DNA of 64,000 nt, taken from positions 1,807,001-1,871,000 of the forward strand of contig WPIO01000029.1 in assembly GCA_009760855.2 (NCBI GenBank), written 5' to 3'. Position numbers and translations under genes: made by a program. This stretch comes from Cristatella mucedo. Taxonomy: Eukaryota > Bryozoa > Phylactolaemata > Cristatellidae. This document shows, in pieces, positions 52,405-64,000 of this stretch. Numbering within the stretch: position 1 is the stretch's first letter; each line of letters opens with the position of its first letter. The notes under the pieces are model-generated. The model did not search any database and was not told the DNA's origin. It saw nothing but the letters and a program-made list of their open reading frames with translations.

Positions 52405-55400
52405 GAGAGATTAATAGCATGCAGCGAGATCCGAATTTCGAGTTGCTCTGTGCTTCTGCTTCCGCGAGGTTTCTACAAGTTTGTAGCTGGCGCTCGAAAA
52501 GCATCTAGACACCCATAAGTACTATCGCACGCTCACTGGCCAACTGCATCAGAATTCTCCGCATGTAGACTAGTATCTGGAAAATGGAGTCCCGCCAAGC
52601 AGGTTAGCAGTGCGTACACAGATAGCAGATGATGAACAGCCATCTACTATTCAGAACACAGTAACCATACTCTCTCGCATTTTAGAAGGCCGAGACACGT
52701 CAGCGTGCGGGCCAGCTAGCTGCGAGTAATTATTGATGAGTCGTTGCACTGACACTGACTGAACGGCTAAACCGTATCTTTTTAATACCATCTGCTCCTA
52801 TTACAGCATGAGTTACTAATGGATCAGAAAGGTTTCATATTTTAGGGCTAATTATGGCAGGCTCAGTGTTTCAATAGACCTACGTCATGCACCTCGCCAC
52901 CCGAACGCAAAGAGAGTGGGGGACAGGTGACATACACATGCGTGGGGCAGTGTTTGCATGCGTATGGGTTGCTAGCAGCACGTGAGGGTAGCGATGTACC
53001 ACACTGTAGTATCCCCTGAGGGACAGATAATGTGAACGCTTTACTGCGAAATTGTGCCGGCGAGCGAGTATGTAGCTCATGGCCCAAGAATCAACAAACA
53101 TCGCTAAAAACAAATGTCAACCGCCTGCAAAGTGCATGCACAGCGGGCAGTCACACTGAGTCGCGTCATTCTCTTTCCCACGGTCACCACTAGTTTCTTA
53201 GAGCGACTGCTGCTAGCAACGACGATGGCTGTGGAAAGACATTAAAAGGATATAAAAAATACAAGCCGCTTTTTCCTTCGTCCACTGAGTCATCGCAGGG
53301 GGATAATTCACATGTGCAGACTGCACTAGCGTTGGGCTAAATTGCAAATTAAGAACCTTGAATTTCCGCATGACCAGAAAGAAAACTTCGGCATTGGGTT
53401 CTAGCAAAGTCATCGTTCGCCTGCTGAAGGCAAGGCCACTGCCTGCGTGCAGACGAAAGCACCGACTTGGTGCATACCTATATTAACTAGATAAGTGTTT
53501 GCATAACTCATTGGCTAATTTACGTCTCCACAGTCTCTCATGACAATCGCACGCTCGAGCGCGCCAGCAGGTACCCCCTCCACGCGGATACCCCCCCCCC
53601 AAGGCAACATTCTGAGCACTAGCTAGGATACTCGAATCCTCTCCAGAGGCGGACGGCTCTCGACGCGAAGGCTGTTGTCATGTTGCCAAGGTAAAAAGAG
53701 CACTGACGGCGCCAGTGTCGCCGTGCTCGGCATAGCAAACCCCCCCCCCCCCAGCAAGCGCTGTTGATGGGCGCCATTGCCTATCGAGGGCCGAGCTCCG
53801 ATTTTAAGCTGCTGCTCCGCCCGTCGATCGTAGCACACTCGGAAAAAAAGGTTCTGCCTTTGCAGCAAAGCAGCTTTTGGCCCGAAGCTACAGCTCTGCC
53901 TAAGAAGTTCCGCACTTCGCCGTCCAATATTAGCAAGCGATCAGCTCACCCCAGCCGAGCATCACGGCTCGATTGCCAGCTCCTCCGAGGTCTTTAGGGG
54001 GCTCGCTATTACTCTGCTCACCCGGCTCAGCAGGATCCACTGCCGCTGTCAGCTTCGCTTTCCTGAAAGCCGGAGAAGCGAGTGCGTAAGTCGTTCGAAG
54101 CTGAGTCTGCCGAGCGCAGAGTCCTTAGAAGTTGTCCTTGCAGCTTACAGTAGGCAGGCTCGTACAATGCTAGCAACGTTAGACCCCGGGCGCCGGGTTA
54201 ATATCAACAATGCAGCATTGACAACTGTTATTGTGTCCACCGGGCTCGATCATTCACTGTTGCACGCTGTAGTAGTGTATAACAATGACTACGGAACGAG
54301 CCGTAGCTTGGATACCCCTGGCAGCCGTCTGCCATATCAGTACCTCTCATGGCCCTAACTTTACACGTATTGCTGCGAGGGTCGTGAACTTGTCAGATCG
54401 GTGAGCGACTGGCTACAAAGCTCGGGGCGGGTATGTTATTAGTCGCAGCATTTGCTCAGCGGCAGAAAGATCGCTACTCGTGCATAAAGGGATAACCCAT
54501 TACATACATATTGTATTTTAAGTAAACATTTTACAGCAGTGCTTGCTTCCAGAAACGATCAGTAAATGACGGGAAGAGTATTAGCCATTACGAGCTTGCT
54601 CTGAGAGTTAACTAGTACGGCATGTTCAGCAGTGAATGGTAGTTTTTGCCTAGTTGAGTATCCTACTACCTTGGACCAGCCAATTGCCATCGTTGACAGG
54701 ATTTGGTTCCCGTCGTCATACATCTAGCTGCAATCCAGCTGAGCTCGCCCGTCCGCCCCTTCGCACAGCGACTGACTTGAGCCACTCAAGGGCAGTTAAT
54801 CTTAACATCAAGCTAAAACTTGCTAAGGAGGCTGAAGTCCAGGAATGTTAGTGCGTTATGGTGCCGTATTTACTCCAGAGCTTCCCTTAAGAGATGCAAC
54901 CATCCTATGGCTCACCGATGCTAGAACAACGAGCGGGTGGGTTCACCCATCAAAATGCCGCCACGACTTTCCATAGGAGGCGCTACAACTCGATATTACT
55001 TGTCATCAGTCGCCATTGTAAATGGCGGCAAGGTAAATTGACAGACTTTAGGTCACGTGTTTATCAATGCTCCCTGTAAAGGGCTACGGATGCCAGTTGG
55101 TAAGCCCATGTCTCCCAAATTTATCAAAAAATACTTGCTCCTGTCCGTCCTATACAATTTAGCTAGTGGCAGACATTATGCAGAAGCCGCTTTAATTGTG
55201 CAAAAATGAAAGAACAACCCATGTTGTGGGTATTACGGGTGGATGACGTATTCTCTAGATTAATATACCCGCTGACTGGTCACCTAGTATGAAGCTCAGC
55301 GTTAAAAGCCGATTGCTGGATAGGATATTTGGAAAGGGCGGACAACCGAAAGCAGTTTTCGCCGGCCATTCTTCGATGAGGGACGATTCACATACGCTGG

Positions 55401-56520
55401 GTAATCCTGGTCCTTCGATGAGCCGGCTCCAACGAACCTGTAACCAGAGGCTAAGGAGACCCCAAAGCCAGCTAGAGGCTTATCCGCGACCCTGGATGGG
55501 CGTAATGGAAGTAAGCTGACGCGGTCTCTTCCGGCAAATTTTTTATTCAAGTCAGCACAAGTCGAGAGCAGCCGCATTTCCTTCTTGGTTACAGCCCAAT
55601 TTACTTTAAATAGTCGAAAGCCTTCGCATCGAAGTCTTACAGAAACCGCTGCTTTACTATTCCTCTGCTAACGATGCGGAGCTAGGAATTGATCGGTTGG
55701 CTTCACTCGGGAAATCCAAATATTTTTTTTAAAGCGGTCAATCGTCAATAGGAAGCCCCGGAGACGAGCACACAAAGTGTCATTGAAGCAGCAGCAACTC
55801 CATAGCTCAGTAAGGCCCGAGGACCCTTCTGGGCTTTGTGCAAGTATTCCTGTGCACAATTTAATGCTGCCTTTTAAAGAGAAAACCAAACGCATTGGTC
55901 TTGTTGGATGTATCTACAAACGAGCGTGCAGCCATGCATATGCAAGGGTAGCTAGATAATTGCGTGATAATTGCATGAAAGAAACTACTGTCTTATAGGC
56001 TGGACGCTGATTTAGACAGTGAGCTTTGACCCCGCTCATGCAATTATCCGTTGAGGAAGTGGCTCTAAAAGCATGGGGCAATCATGTCCATGTAGCAGGA
56101 GAAAGTGGCACCTGACTTACAGACCACGCGAGCCCTGCGAAGTCTGGTAAGTGTGTCAGCAAGACTCAAGGTGCCAGGGCAAGGTGCCTGCACACCATAA
56201 GCAAAGGCTTTGTCTGGGTTGTCTTTAAATGCCTGCACGACTTAAAGCGTTTGCTTGCGAGAGATTTATCGTGCAGAAGCGAGAAATCAGCGGGAAGACG
56301 TCTGCATGGCGGTGTTACTGCCACCAGCGCGCGGAGGATCTCAGCTTTATGGGACGTAAAAATGGTAAAAAGAATAAGGGAGTTGGTTAAAAGATTTGTC
56401 GTTGAATCCTAGCCATTTAATCGTGCAAATGTATTTATGGTCTCAATGTTAAGTCTATAGTGCTAATTGAATAGATATTAAGCATGGTTTATTAGTATAG
56501 AGCCTCAAGAGAACTTGATT
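52405..56520. other. Intergenic, no gene supported
   Basis: Low-information sequence with many short frames. Poly-C runs occur at 53591-53600 and 53740-53752. I found no exon pair, RNA gene or known repeat here. Confidence 0.5.
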
Positions 56521-56524
56521 AAAT

Positions 56525-56566
56525 AAATAAAATTCATTTGCATAGCGCCTTAAGAAGACGACTTAA
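56525..56566 (-). mobile_element. SINE (family B) tail fragment
   Basis: ATTCATTTGCATAGCGCCTT is the complement of the family B end. It abuts the (AAT)n tail of the next LINE. Confidence 0.6.
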
Positions 56567-57012
56567 TAATAATAATAATACACCTGATAGAGCGCCCTCG
56601 GAGAACTCAATCTCTTTCTAGGCACTTAACATTTGATGCAAAGGAAACGCGATTGAATGGAGAGTAATATCATGCTTGATAAACGGCATGAATAACATGG
56701 TTAGGGGTGACATGCACAGGGTCAGCATGCAAGTGTGGTTAGTGGCAGCATGCACAGTGTCAGCACGCATAAGCTCATAAAGGACGAATTACAGGGACCC
56801 ACTAAATACTGTCATAAATAGGTGCGTTTTTAATTTCTCTTCTAAATGTGGTCAAGTCAGGGGATGTCGTGAGGCAAGTCAGGACTGAGTTCCATGCTCT
56901 GGGAGCATACGAACTAAATGTACGGTCTCCAAAGGATTTGAGGTTTGTACGAGGTATAGGTAAACAGTTAGTTTCCGAAAAGCGGGTAATACGACGCTTG
57001 GCCTGGTGGGGA
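56567..57012 (-). mobile_element. LINE 3' end
   Basis: A minus-strand copy with tail at 56567-56580, 3' UTR, and ORF2 C-terminus up to about 57012, where SINE DNA begins. Confidence 0.9.
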
Positions 57013-57215
57013 GCTTAATATCTATTCAGGCGCTGCACATATGCCATGGGGCTCGAGCCCACGACCTCGGCCAGACCTTGGTCGGAGAGAGCACCTTAAC
57101 CACTGGTCGAAACTCGTGTAGCAATCTCTATCCAGGCGCTTCACATATGTCGCCGGGCTTAACCCCACGACCTTGGTCCTTAAAGGCGAACACCTTGCCC
57201 CTGCGCCAAACTAAT
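57013..57215 (-). mobile_element. Two adjacent SINE (family B) heads
   Basis: Two partial copies in line (57013-57112 and 57118-57215), each with a B-box-like GGGCTCGAGCCC or GGGGTTAAGCCC and a GCCT..TATGTGAAGCGCC-type body. Neither has its far 3' tail. Confidence 0.65.
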
Positions 57216-57264
57216 ATTACCACTAACCAAATTATTATGCCTGTTGACACAGTGCATATCATCA

Positions 57265-57548
<284 letters not shown>

Positions 57549-57574
57549 CGATATGATCATGCCTCCATTACGGC

Positions 57575-57655
57575 ATACGTGAAAGGCCGAGAAAGAGACC
57601 AAGTTTTCTGAGGCCTCTATACAAATGTATTATTATTATTATTATTATTATAGCT
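57575..57655 (+). mobile_element. LINE/SINE tail fragment
   Basis: GAGAAAGAGACCAAGTTTTCT, then CTCTATACAAATGTATTATTA and an (ATT)n run: intermediate between the LINE and family B tails. Confidence 0.65.
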
Positions 57656-58351
57656 GTTATTATTAGTATTGCTCATATAGCCGAACTGTGCGCCGCCGGG
57701 GTGGGTTATTAGGTTTACCAGGAAGCCGGCGGAGATGGGCCCTTTCGGCACTAACCTCTAGCACCTGTTGCAAGATGAAGCGCCTACATTACTTATAAAG
57801 GGGAATAAAGGGGCGGTGCGGGCAGTGCGCTCCAGGATCAGTTCTCAAGGGAAGAGATAACGTTGTCTGTGATGGAAGCACCGAGGCCTTCCGAGTGGTA
57901 GACGTCCTTCCGCGAACAATATCGGGATTCGTTCCCTGGGAGATTTCTCGAAGAGGCCATACCCTAAAATTGTACCCCCAGGGCCAAAGTCAGGATCTTC
58001 CCGATGGGGCTACAGCTTAGAGACGTGCTTCCGTCTAACTATGTTCTATTTGCTCATAAAAACCAAGTAGATCTGCGTCGGAGGTCTCGTAGACAGTTTC
58101 CTTTATTTTAGAGACGAAACGGATAATAAAATGATAATTATTATTGACTGGCAATTTTCACAGTGCCCCCAAATAAATTATTTTAACTTAATCGGTCAGC
58201 AGCAAGCCGCGGCTGTGTGCTCGTAACGAGCAGCGTTGGCGGATAATGCATGGACAATATTTCTCGTGTAGCCAGTCGCTCAGCAGCGCCCAGCTAGAGC
58301 TGCCAGGAGCAAGTTGGCTGACCGTTAACATCATTTGACAGTCACGTCTTC

Positions 58352-58354
<3 letters not shown>

Positions 58355-58427
<73 letters not shown>

Positions 58428-58455
58428 TCGCTCTCTCTTTCTCTCGCTCTCTCTC
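58355..58455. repeat. (CT)n microsatellite
   Basis: CT run of about 70 bp, then CT-rich with CCATCT and CGCTCT interruptions. Confidence 0.95.
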
Positions 58456-58769
58456 AGCGTCCGCCTGGCCGTGTAACAAACACGCTTACAGATAGTTAAG
58501 GAATTGGCAGCTAGAATTGTTTGTTGTGAACGTCGCCGCGGGCACGTTACAAGACTACACCACTCCTTCCTGCTGTGGCTCTCGAATTAAGTGGAGCATC
58601 AACTTCCTGTCACTGTCCTGTCACTCACATGTAGCGCCCTTCACTCTCTTGCTCCCTTAATATACAGGCTATGAAATACCCCCCACTCGGGCTTCTCTGG
58701 GGGGGGGGCGTCAATTCAATGCTCTCACTCTGGTAGTTTAGCTCTGCTTCTAAACAATTTCATATCCTT

Positions 58770-59280
58770 TCGAGGCCATGCCTTTTTCGACCATCCAGTG
58801 AGCCTTCGACGTTTGGGGTGCCCTTGAGATCAGTTCTAGGTTCACTCCTTTTCTCAGTTTCTAGTCTTCCTCTTTCTGATGTAATCACCAATCACAGACT
58901 AGAATTTCATTTTTATGGAGACGGCACGCAGCACTACTTGTGCTTTGATCCTTCCCTGCCGTCCAGAATATAAAACCCTCTCAGCTCCGTAACAGCAAGC
59001 ATTGCTGAAATTCGCACTTGGCTCGCATTAAACTTTCTGAAATTGAATGACGACAAAACCAATGTACTAATTATGGGCAAACCAAATGAAACTTGGAAAC
59101 TGGAAATCTCCCACAGTCGCTCCACCAGCTTATCTTCTGCAGCATCTTGCCGTAATTCCTCTTTCAAAATGATTTGTCACTAGATGAGCACATCAGTCCC
59201 ATAGTCAAGCCCGCGTACTTTCTCACCTAGATAACATAGCGAAAATTCGGGCTTGCTTTTATTAGGATACCACAGCTGCT
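58770..59280 (+). mobile_element. Degraded LINE reverse-transcriptase region
   Basis: Shows a RT remnant around ACTAGAATTTCATTTTTATG (the YADD site reads GDGT-like), then LALNFLKLNDDKTNVLIMGKP. A tail-like end lies at 59650-59715 (AGATTAAGTTCTCTTGAG, then ATT). Non-functional. Confidence 0.7.
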
Positions 59281-59719
59281 ACGAACCCGGCGTGTGGCTT
59301 CCACATCCGGATAGAACAAGAAGCAGCTGACAACCGATCTGTTTCGCCTTGTTTCTGTCGGAGTCCTTTTTTGCTGCTGTGCGTTATAAAGTGTGCACGT
59401 CGTAGCTATGGGCACCAGCGACAAGCTTTTGTAGAGCGCCCAGTGGACCCGCCTATTTTCTTGTTTGCTCTGCTTACCTGCGCACGTTTGAGCGAGTGTT
59501 ACTGACAGAGACTTCTACTAGCCAACTGCCATGAGTCTTTCGTGTGCTTTTTGCATGCTCGTCTTAGCTTGATAATTGTGTGTTTTGCATGCTTGCCTAA
59601 CCAGGATACGTTGCTCTTTATTAACTATTGGTTATTGATTCCCTAGCAGCCATTTGTAAAGCACCTGAATTATAGATTAAGTTCTCTTGAGTGATATACG
59701 CGAGGCTTATTATTATAGT

Positions 59720-60840
59720 TCTTTATTCCTACCCACGTAGAGAGCATGGCGTCCTTAGATGCAAGGAAGAAGTATCCCGAGCTCTACGTTGAGATCAGAG
59801 GTGTAAGCAGGCTCTTCATTCAGCTACTCTCGAATACAAGCCACCCAGGCAGTGCCTTCCCCTCCGCCGCCGCGTAAAGCTGCTCTGAGAGACACTGATA
59901 GTCTCCGAAAATGTACCCGGATTTATTCAATTGATTTTCAACATGCGTGGCCCTGCCAGCATGATGCAGCGGCGTGTTATTACCTCTCCTAAGCAGCAAG
60001 AGTTAACACTGTATTCATGCATGCATCCGTCATTCGATCGCTATGCAGAACTGCGCTAGCTGAACCCAGGCTCATAAGCTCACCCCTGAAACTTGCCACT
60101 GTTTTTGACCGGAATAGCTTACGTTTCTGTGATGACTCTGGCCGCGGTTAGGCGATTTCACTAAAGCAACCTGCTAGAGGTGTCACGTGCCAAGGAAAAA
60201 GCGAGCTAGTGTGCAGCCAAGACGGGCAGGAATTGCAAATAGTCGATAATCACTTACCTGTTTGTGCCCTAGGATTGCTAAAGTGTACTAGCGGCTGCTG
60301 TGTAAATGGCAGTTCAGTCCCGGCCGCATGCATAGCCATGCTCGTACCAAATAAAGAAACCATTGCAGATGGGCCAGCAGTCGACCAGTACCCGACTAGT
60401 CTCTTCTGCCGAAGCACACTTGTGCTTTTATCTCTCCTATGTCTGTTGATTCAGCAGCCAGAAACCATGGCTACCGTCCTTCTAAGTATAAAGGCAAGCA
60501 GCCAGCCATCGAAGGCCACCGACCGGTTCTGACCGTCAGCACGGAGTATGCAGATAGACGTTTCGTTGGCAGGGCAAGCAGTATATTTTATACGGACCGG
60601 ACACCGGCGACAGACTCGTGCAATTTTTTATTTTTCCACCAGGCACGCTTTTCACCTAGCAAAACTGAAATTGACGAAAAGAAAGCTTAAAAGGTCGGAC
60701 GAAACACAAATAAGTTTTCCCCTCAGAAGAAAGATACAGAGAATTAGCTAGTGAAACATGCAAAAGATCGGAACTTTTATTTCATTGATGCAGGCGTGTG
60801 TCTAATTTTGTGCGTTGGTATGTTCATATGTATATTAAAC
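59720..60840. other. Intergenic, no gene confirmed
   Basis: Contains a short ATG frame at 59747-59801 ending at a good donor (see findings). The rest has no recognisable coding or repeat signal. Confidence 0.4.
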
Positions 60841-60844
60841 AACA

Positions 60845-61648
60845 ACATCAGCTCCACAGTCAAATCTGCTTACTTTCAGCTACATAAAATTGCTCAAATT
60901 CGGACTTGTTTAGACAGGAATACCACAACTAAATTGGTCAATGCATTTGTGACATCCCATCTCGACTTCTGTAACTCACTGCTTGCTGGTCTACCGGCCT
61001 GTGCAATCAATCGCTTACAGTTGGTGCATTACCCTGCAGCTAGGTTCCTGTGTCGTGGGCGTCACACTTGCCACATCATACCACTTCTCGCCGACCTGCA
61101 CTGGCTCTCAGTCAAGCAGTGCATCGACTTCAAGGTTTTGTCACTCACATTTAGGCCCCTTCATTCTTTGGCCCCCAGCCTATCTATCAGATCTACCCCC
61201 CCACCAGGCTAAGCACCGTACCACTCGCTTTTCGGAATCAAAACGTTTACTTATATCGCGTACGAACCTCAAATCTTTTGGAAACCATACCTTTAGTTCG
61301 TATGCTCCCGAAGCCTGGAACTCACTTCCGACTTGCGTAGCGACATCTCCCGACTTGACCACATTTGAAAACAAACTAAAAACGCATCTATTTATCACAG
61401 CATTTATTTGGTCCACGTGATTCGTACTTTATGTGAGTACTCAGGCTGACACTGCATGCTGCCACTAACCACATTTTCATGCTGACCCTGTGCATGTCAT
61501 CCATAACAATGTCATGCTTGTTGTCATTGAGTATGCTGCCAGTAACCATTCGATTGTGCTTTATTTACTGCAAATGTAAAGTGCATAGAAAGATATTGAG
61601 TTATCTGAGGGTGCTGTATCAATGCGTTATTACTATTATTATATTATC
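60845..61648 (+). mobile_element. LINE 3' end, 800 bp
   Basis: Frame [20 protein letters not shown], then [40 protein letters not shown], and in a shifted frame [20 protein letters not shown], followed by the 3' UTR and tail. A frameshift near 61170 (CCCCC) breaks it. Confidence 0.92.
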
Positions 61649-61664
61649 CATTCAAGTTTGTGTG

Positions 61665-61755
61665 TCCGTGTGTGTGTGTGTGTGTGCGTGTGTGTTTGTT
61701 TGTGTGTGTTTGTTTGTGTGTGTTTGTTTGTGTATGAATGAGTGAGTGAGTGTCG
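61665..61755. repeat. (TG)n / (TGTT)n microsatellite
   Basis: TG-rich run with CGTG and TTTG interruptions, then GAGT repeats. Confidence 0.92.
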
Positions 61756-61759
61756 GTAG

Positions 61760-64000
61760 CACTCGCTTGCGCGTATGGATTCATACTAGTGTAGAAAACT
61801 CAGTTATTTCTGATAAAGCTACAATTGCCTCATTTATTTCTGGTCCAGAAAATGCTATACATCTTCTATGTGCATGTGAGACTAATGAACCTCAAAAACA
61901 TAAATAAAATATTCCAGACGTTACAAATTTCAAGCATTGCATTGCATAACCTATCTGCTATGCAATCTTCGCACTTTTAATACAAGTTGCAGCTCGTGAG
62001 CTAGCAGCGGTGGCAAGGCGTATGACAATAAGGAAATATTACGTATAAATGAAATTCTCTGTAAAGTGATTATTGAGCAAATACCGGTTGAAGAAACAAA
62101 GTCTGAGGCCCGCGGATTTTCTTTCGTCCCGTTCACCGTTGTTGGCAAAAGTCTTCTGCTGCTGAAGTCGTCGCTGGGGGTAGAGGCTACGAGTGATCTC
62201 TTCTGTACATATTTATTACAACCGCCATAGCGTCAGAAGAGATTGCAGACGCACTTGAAATAGTCTATAAGCATGCCAGCGAGTAGGCCTTGAAAAAACG
62301 GTTGTGTCCTTGTGAATTTGTCTTTTAAATTGGCCTTTTCGCATAATTTGAAGCGTCGATTCATGCACACACCTCCATATAATAATTAAAAAATGGTTTG
62401 CATTAAAGATGCAGCAAACGACGTGCTTCCGGTAGCAATTTCTCCTGAGGAAGCTTTCACTTCGCAGCTTAAATAATGCCCTTGCTGCACCTATCTGCTT
62501 TCAACTGAGCAATACATATATTCTAGAAGCATGCAGGGGTAAGGGAAGTTTCTAAGATGAGCCATTCTCCCGCGGTGGCGACTCGAAGCGGTGGCTACTC
62601 AGAGCGCACAGCGCTGCATATGCAGATCACGTGCGAACTGTTATTCCTGAGCTAGCACGAAACGGCCATTTCATAAGACTTTTTTGATCGGTGCCGCTAT
62701 CCAGAAGGGTCTGCTGCTCGAAATGCATTCTCTGCGAAGCAGAGCCGACAGTTACGGTGCAACCTCGTCCATTAATCTGCTCGGATAATGCTTTGGAAGA
62801 ACGTGCTCGTTCGAAAGACTGCATCGTAATTATGCGACCGTTTTATAACCGGTGGCCTTCGATAGTCATGTTTTTGCAGCACTATGAAAACCAGTTTTAG
62901 CAGTTTGATGCGAGCGAGACGAACGTTTGGAATGGCTCCAAGCTGACTCTATCGCTACAGCCACACCGCGCGAGCATCTTACGGGAGCTCATTGCCGGGC
63001 TACCGATGCTGGAGGGTAAGGATGCGACACTGAGGAATGCGATAGGATTATTGCGACAGAATGTTGGTGTACTAACGAGCCTTGAGATGCTTCGGCGACT
63101 CGTAGCAATAAATACACGCGCACAAGCAAACGATAACCGACATCTACATCTAAAAGAAGCCGCCATAACATACATTCCCCACATCTTTAAAAATGAGCTT
63201 GCGTAGTCAAACAAAGCAAAGAGCTCGTATAACCCCGCGCGTTCTGTGGCAAAGCCTGCAGTTAGCTCCAAGCTTGAATTCACAGGCACCCGAGCAAAGC
63301 ATTAGGTGCATAGATGCCTGTACCCATACCAGTTATCAGCGTCTCAGGCGATTAAGTTAGCGGTTAGTAATTTTATTATTATACAATCCTGAATGCAGGC
63401 CTTACAACATTTTAATAAAATTATTTAGAGAGCGATATCCTTGCCACATAAAAATTATCCAAGACCATTTACTGCCTGCTCACAGTTTCAGCAGATTGCC
63501 TGACTGCTAAATAGCCAATAATGACTTTGTTTTAGATTTGTACCCAGGCTAGGTTCGGTTGGCTGGGACGGTCAGGACTGTGTAATGTGGTAAGGGTCAC
63601 CGGCTAAGCCGGAGTCTGACCTATGGCATTTGCGGTGGCGAGGGGTCACCGGGGCTCTTGGGTAGGAGAAGTTGGCCGGGTAAGTCATGGCGTTGGAGGC
63701 TCCCGGTCTCGCTGAGTTGTGCACCTGAATTCGTGCCGGCGTGCTCCGGCGATGCCTCTACGCACGCAAGGCAACGAGTGCCCAAGGCCCGAGCGGAGGT
63801 GGATAGCATGCTCGTTGTTGTGATTTTTATACTCCGCGTTCCCCGCGTAGCGTTTTCGTGGCTCCCCCCGTGAGTCGGTGTCTTTCGGCGGAAGCTCTCG
63901 ACTGTCGTGGACGTCGACTCCGACTTGCCAAGCAGCTACTCAGCTAGCCGGATCTTTTACGGCGTATGCCTGTACTGTTGGAACGGAGTCGGTACAACGG
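61760..64000. other. Intergenic, no gene supported
   Basis: Short frames on both strands show no domain or consistent splice sites. GC rises after 63600, which could mark the edge of a gene beyond the window, but nothing can be called. Confidence 0.4.

Overview
The window is nuclear DNA of a multicellular animal, probably a non-vertebrate. It has two split genes with GT-AG introns, dense microsatellites, tRNA-derived SINEs, and many 5'-truncated LINE copies of the L2/CR1 group. I cannot name the species or phylum from the sequence. Neither gene suggests a virus, plasmid or bacterial contaminant.

Both recognised genes are on the minus strand, so they read from high to low coordinates. Gene 1 (25513 to 5854, eight exons found) encodes mitochondrial translation initiation factor 2 (MTIF2). 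All GTPase motifs are present, the splice phases agree at every junction, and the joined exons give 668 codons plus stop. The mitochondrial presequence and true 5' end are not settled; candidates lie at 25.9-27.4 kb. Gene 2 (52104 to 32692, fourteen exons) encodes a 1242-residue protein with two N-terminal EF-hands and about fourteen WD40 blades. It belongs to the WDR49/WDR64/WDY family. All thirteen junctions keep phase, and the model runs from ATG to stop.

Most of the rest is repeats. One abundant LINE family is seen mostly as its last 100-600 bp: the end of the ORF2 C-terminus, a 3' UTR and an (ATT)n tail. Longer reverse-transcriptase-bearing copies lie at 14.6-16.1, 17.2-18.7 (a second family), 21.9-23.3 and 60.8-61.6 kb. 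A copy with an endonuclease remnant lies at 29.2-30.3 kb. Two tRNA-derived SINE families occur; one shares its 3' end with the LINE, which suggests it borrows the LINE machinery. Two short hAT-like non-autonomous DNA transposons are present, one nested inside a LINE.

Notable extra structures are a ~950 bp imperfect inverted repeat in an MTIF2 intron (10.77-11.72 kb), a 76-bp minisatellite carrying everted AGGTCA half-sites (29.0-29.2 kb), a two-copy 325-bp segment (40.1 and 42.9 kb), a ~34-bp LINE tail inserted inside another LINE's reading frame, and a tail-to-tail LINE pair. Beyond 52.1 kb no gene could be supported. I saw no CRISPR, operon, rRNA or functional tRNA gene.
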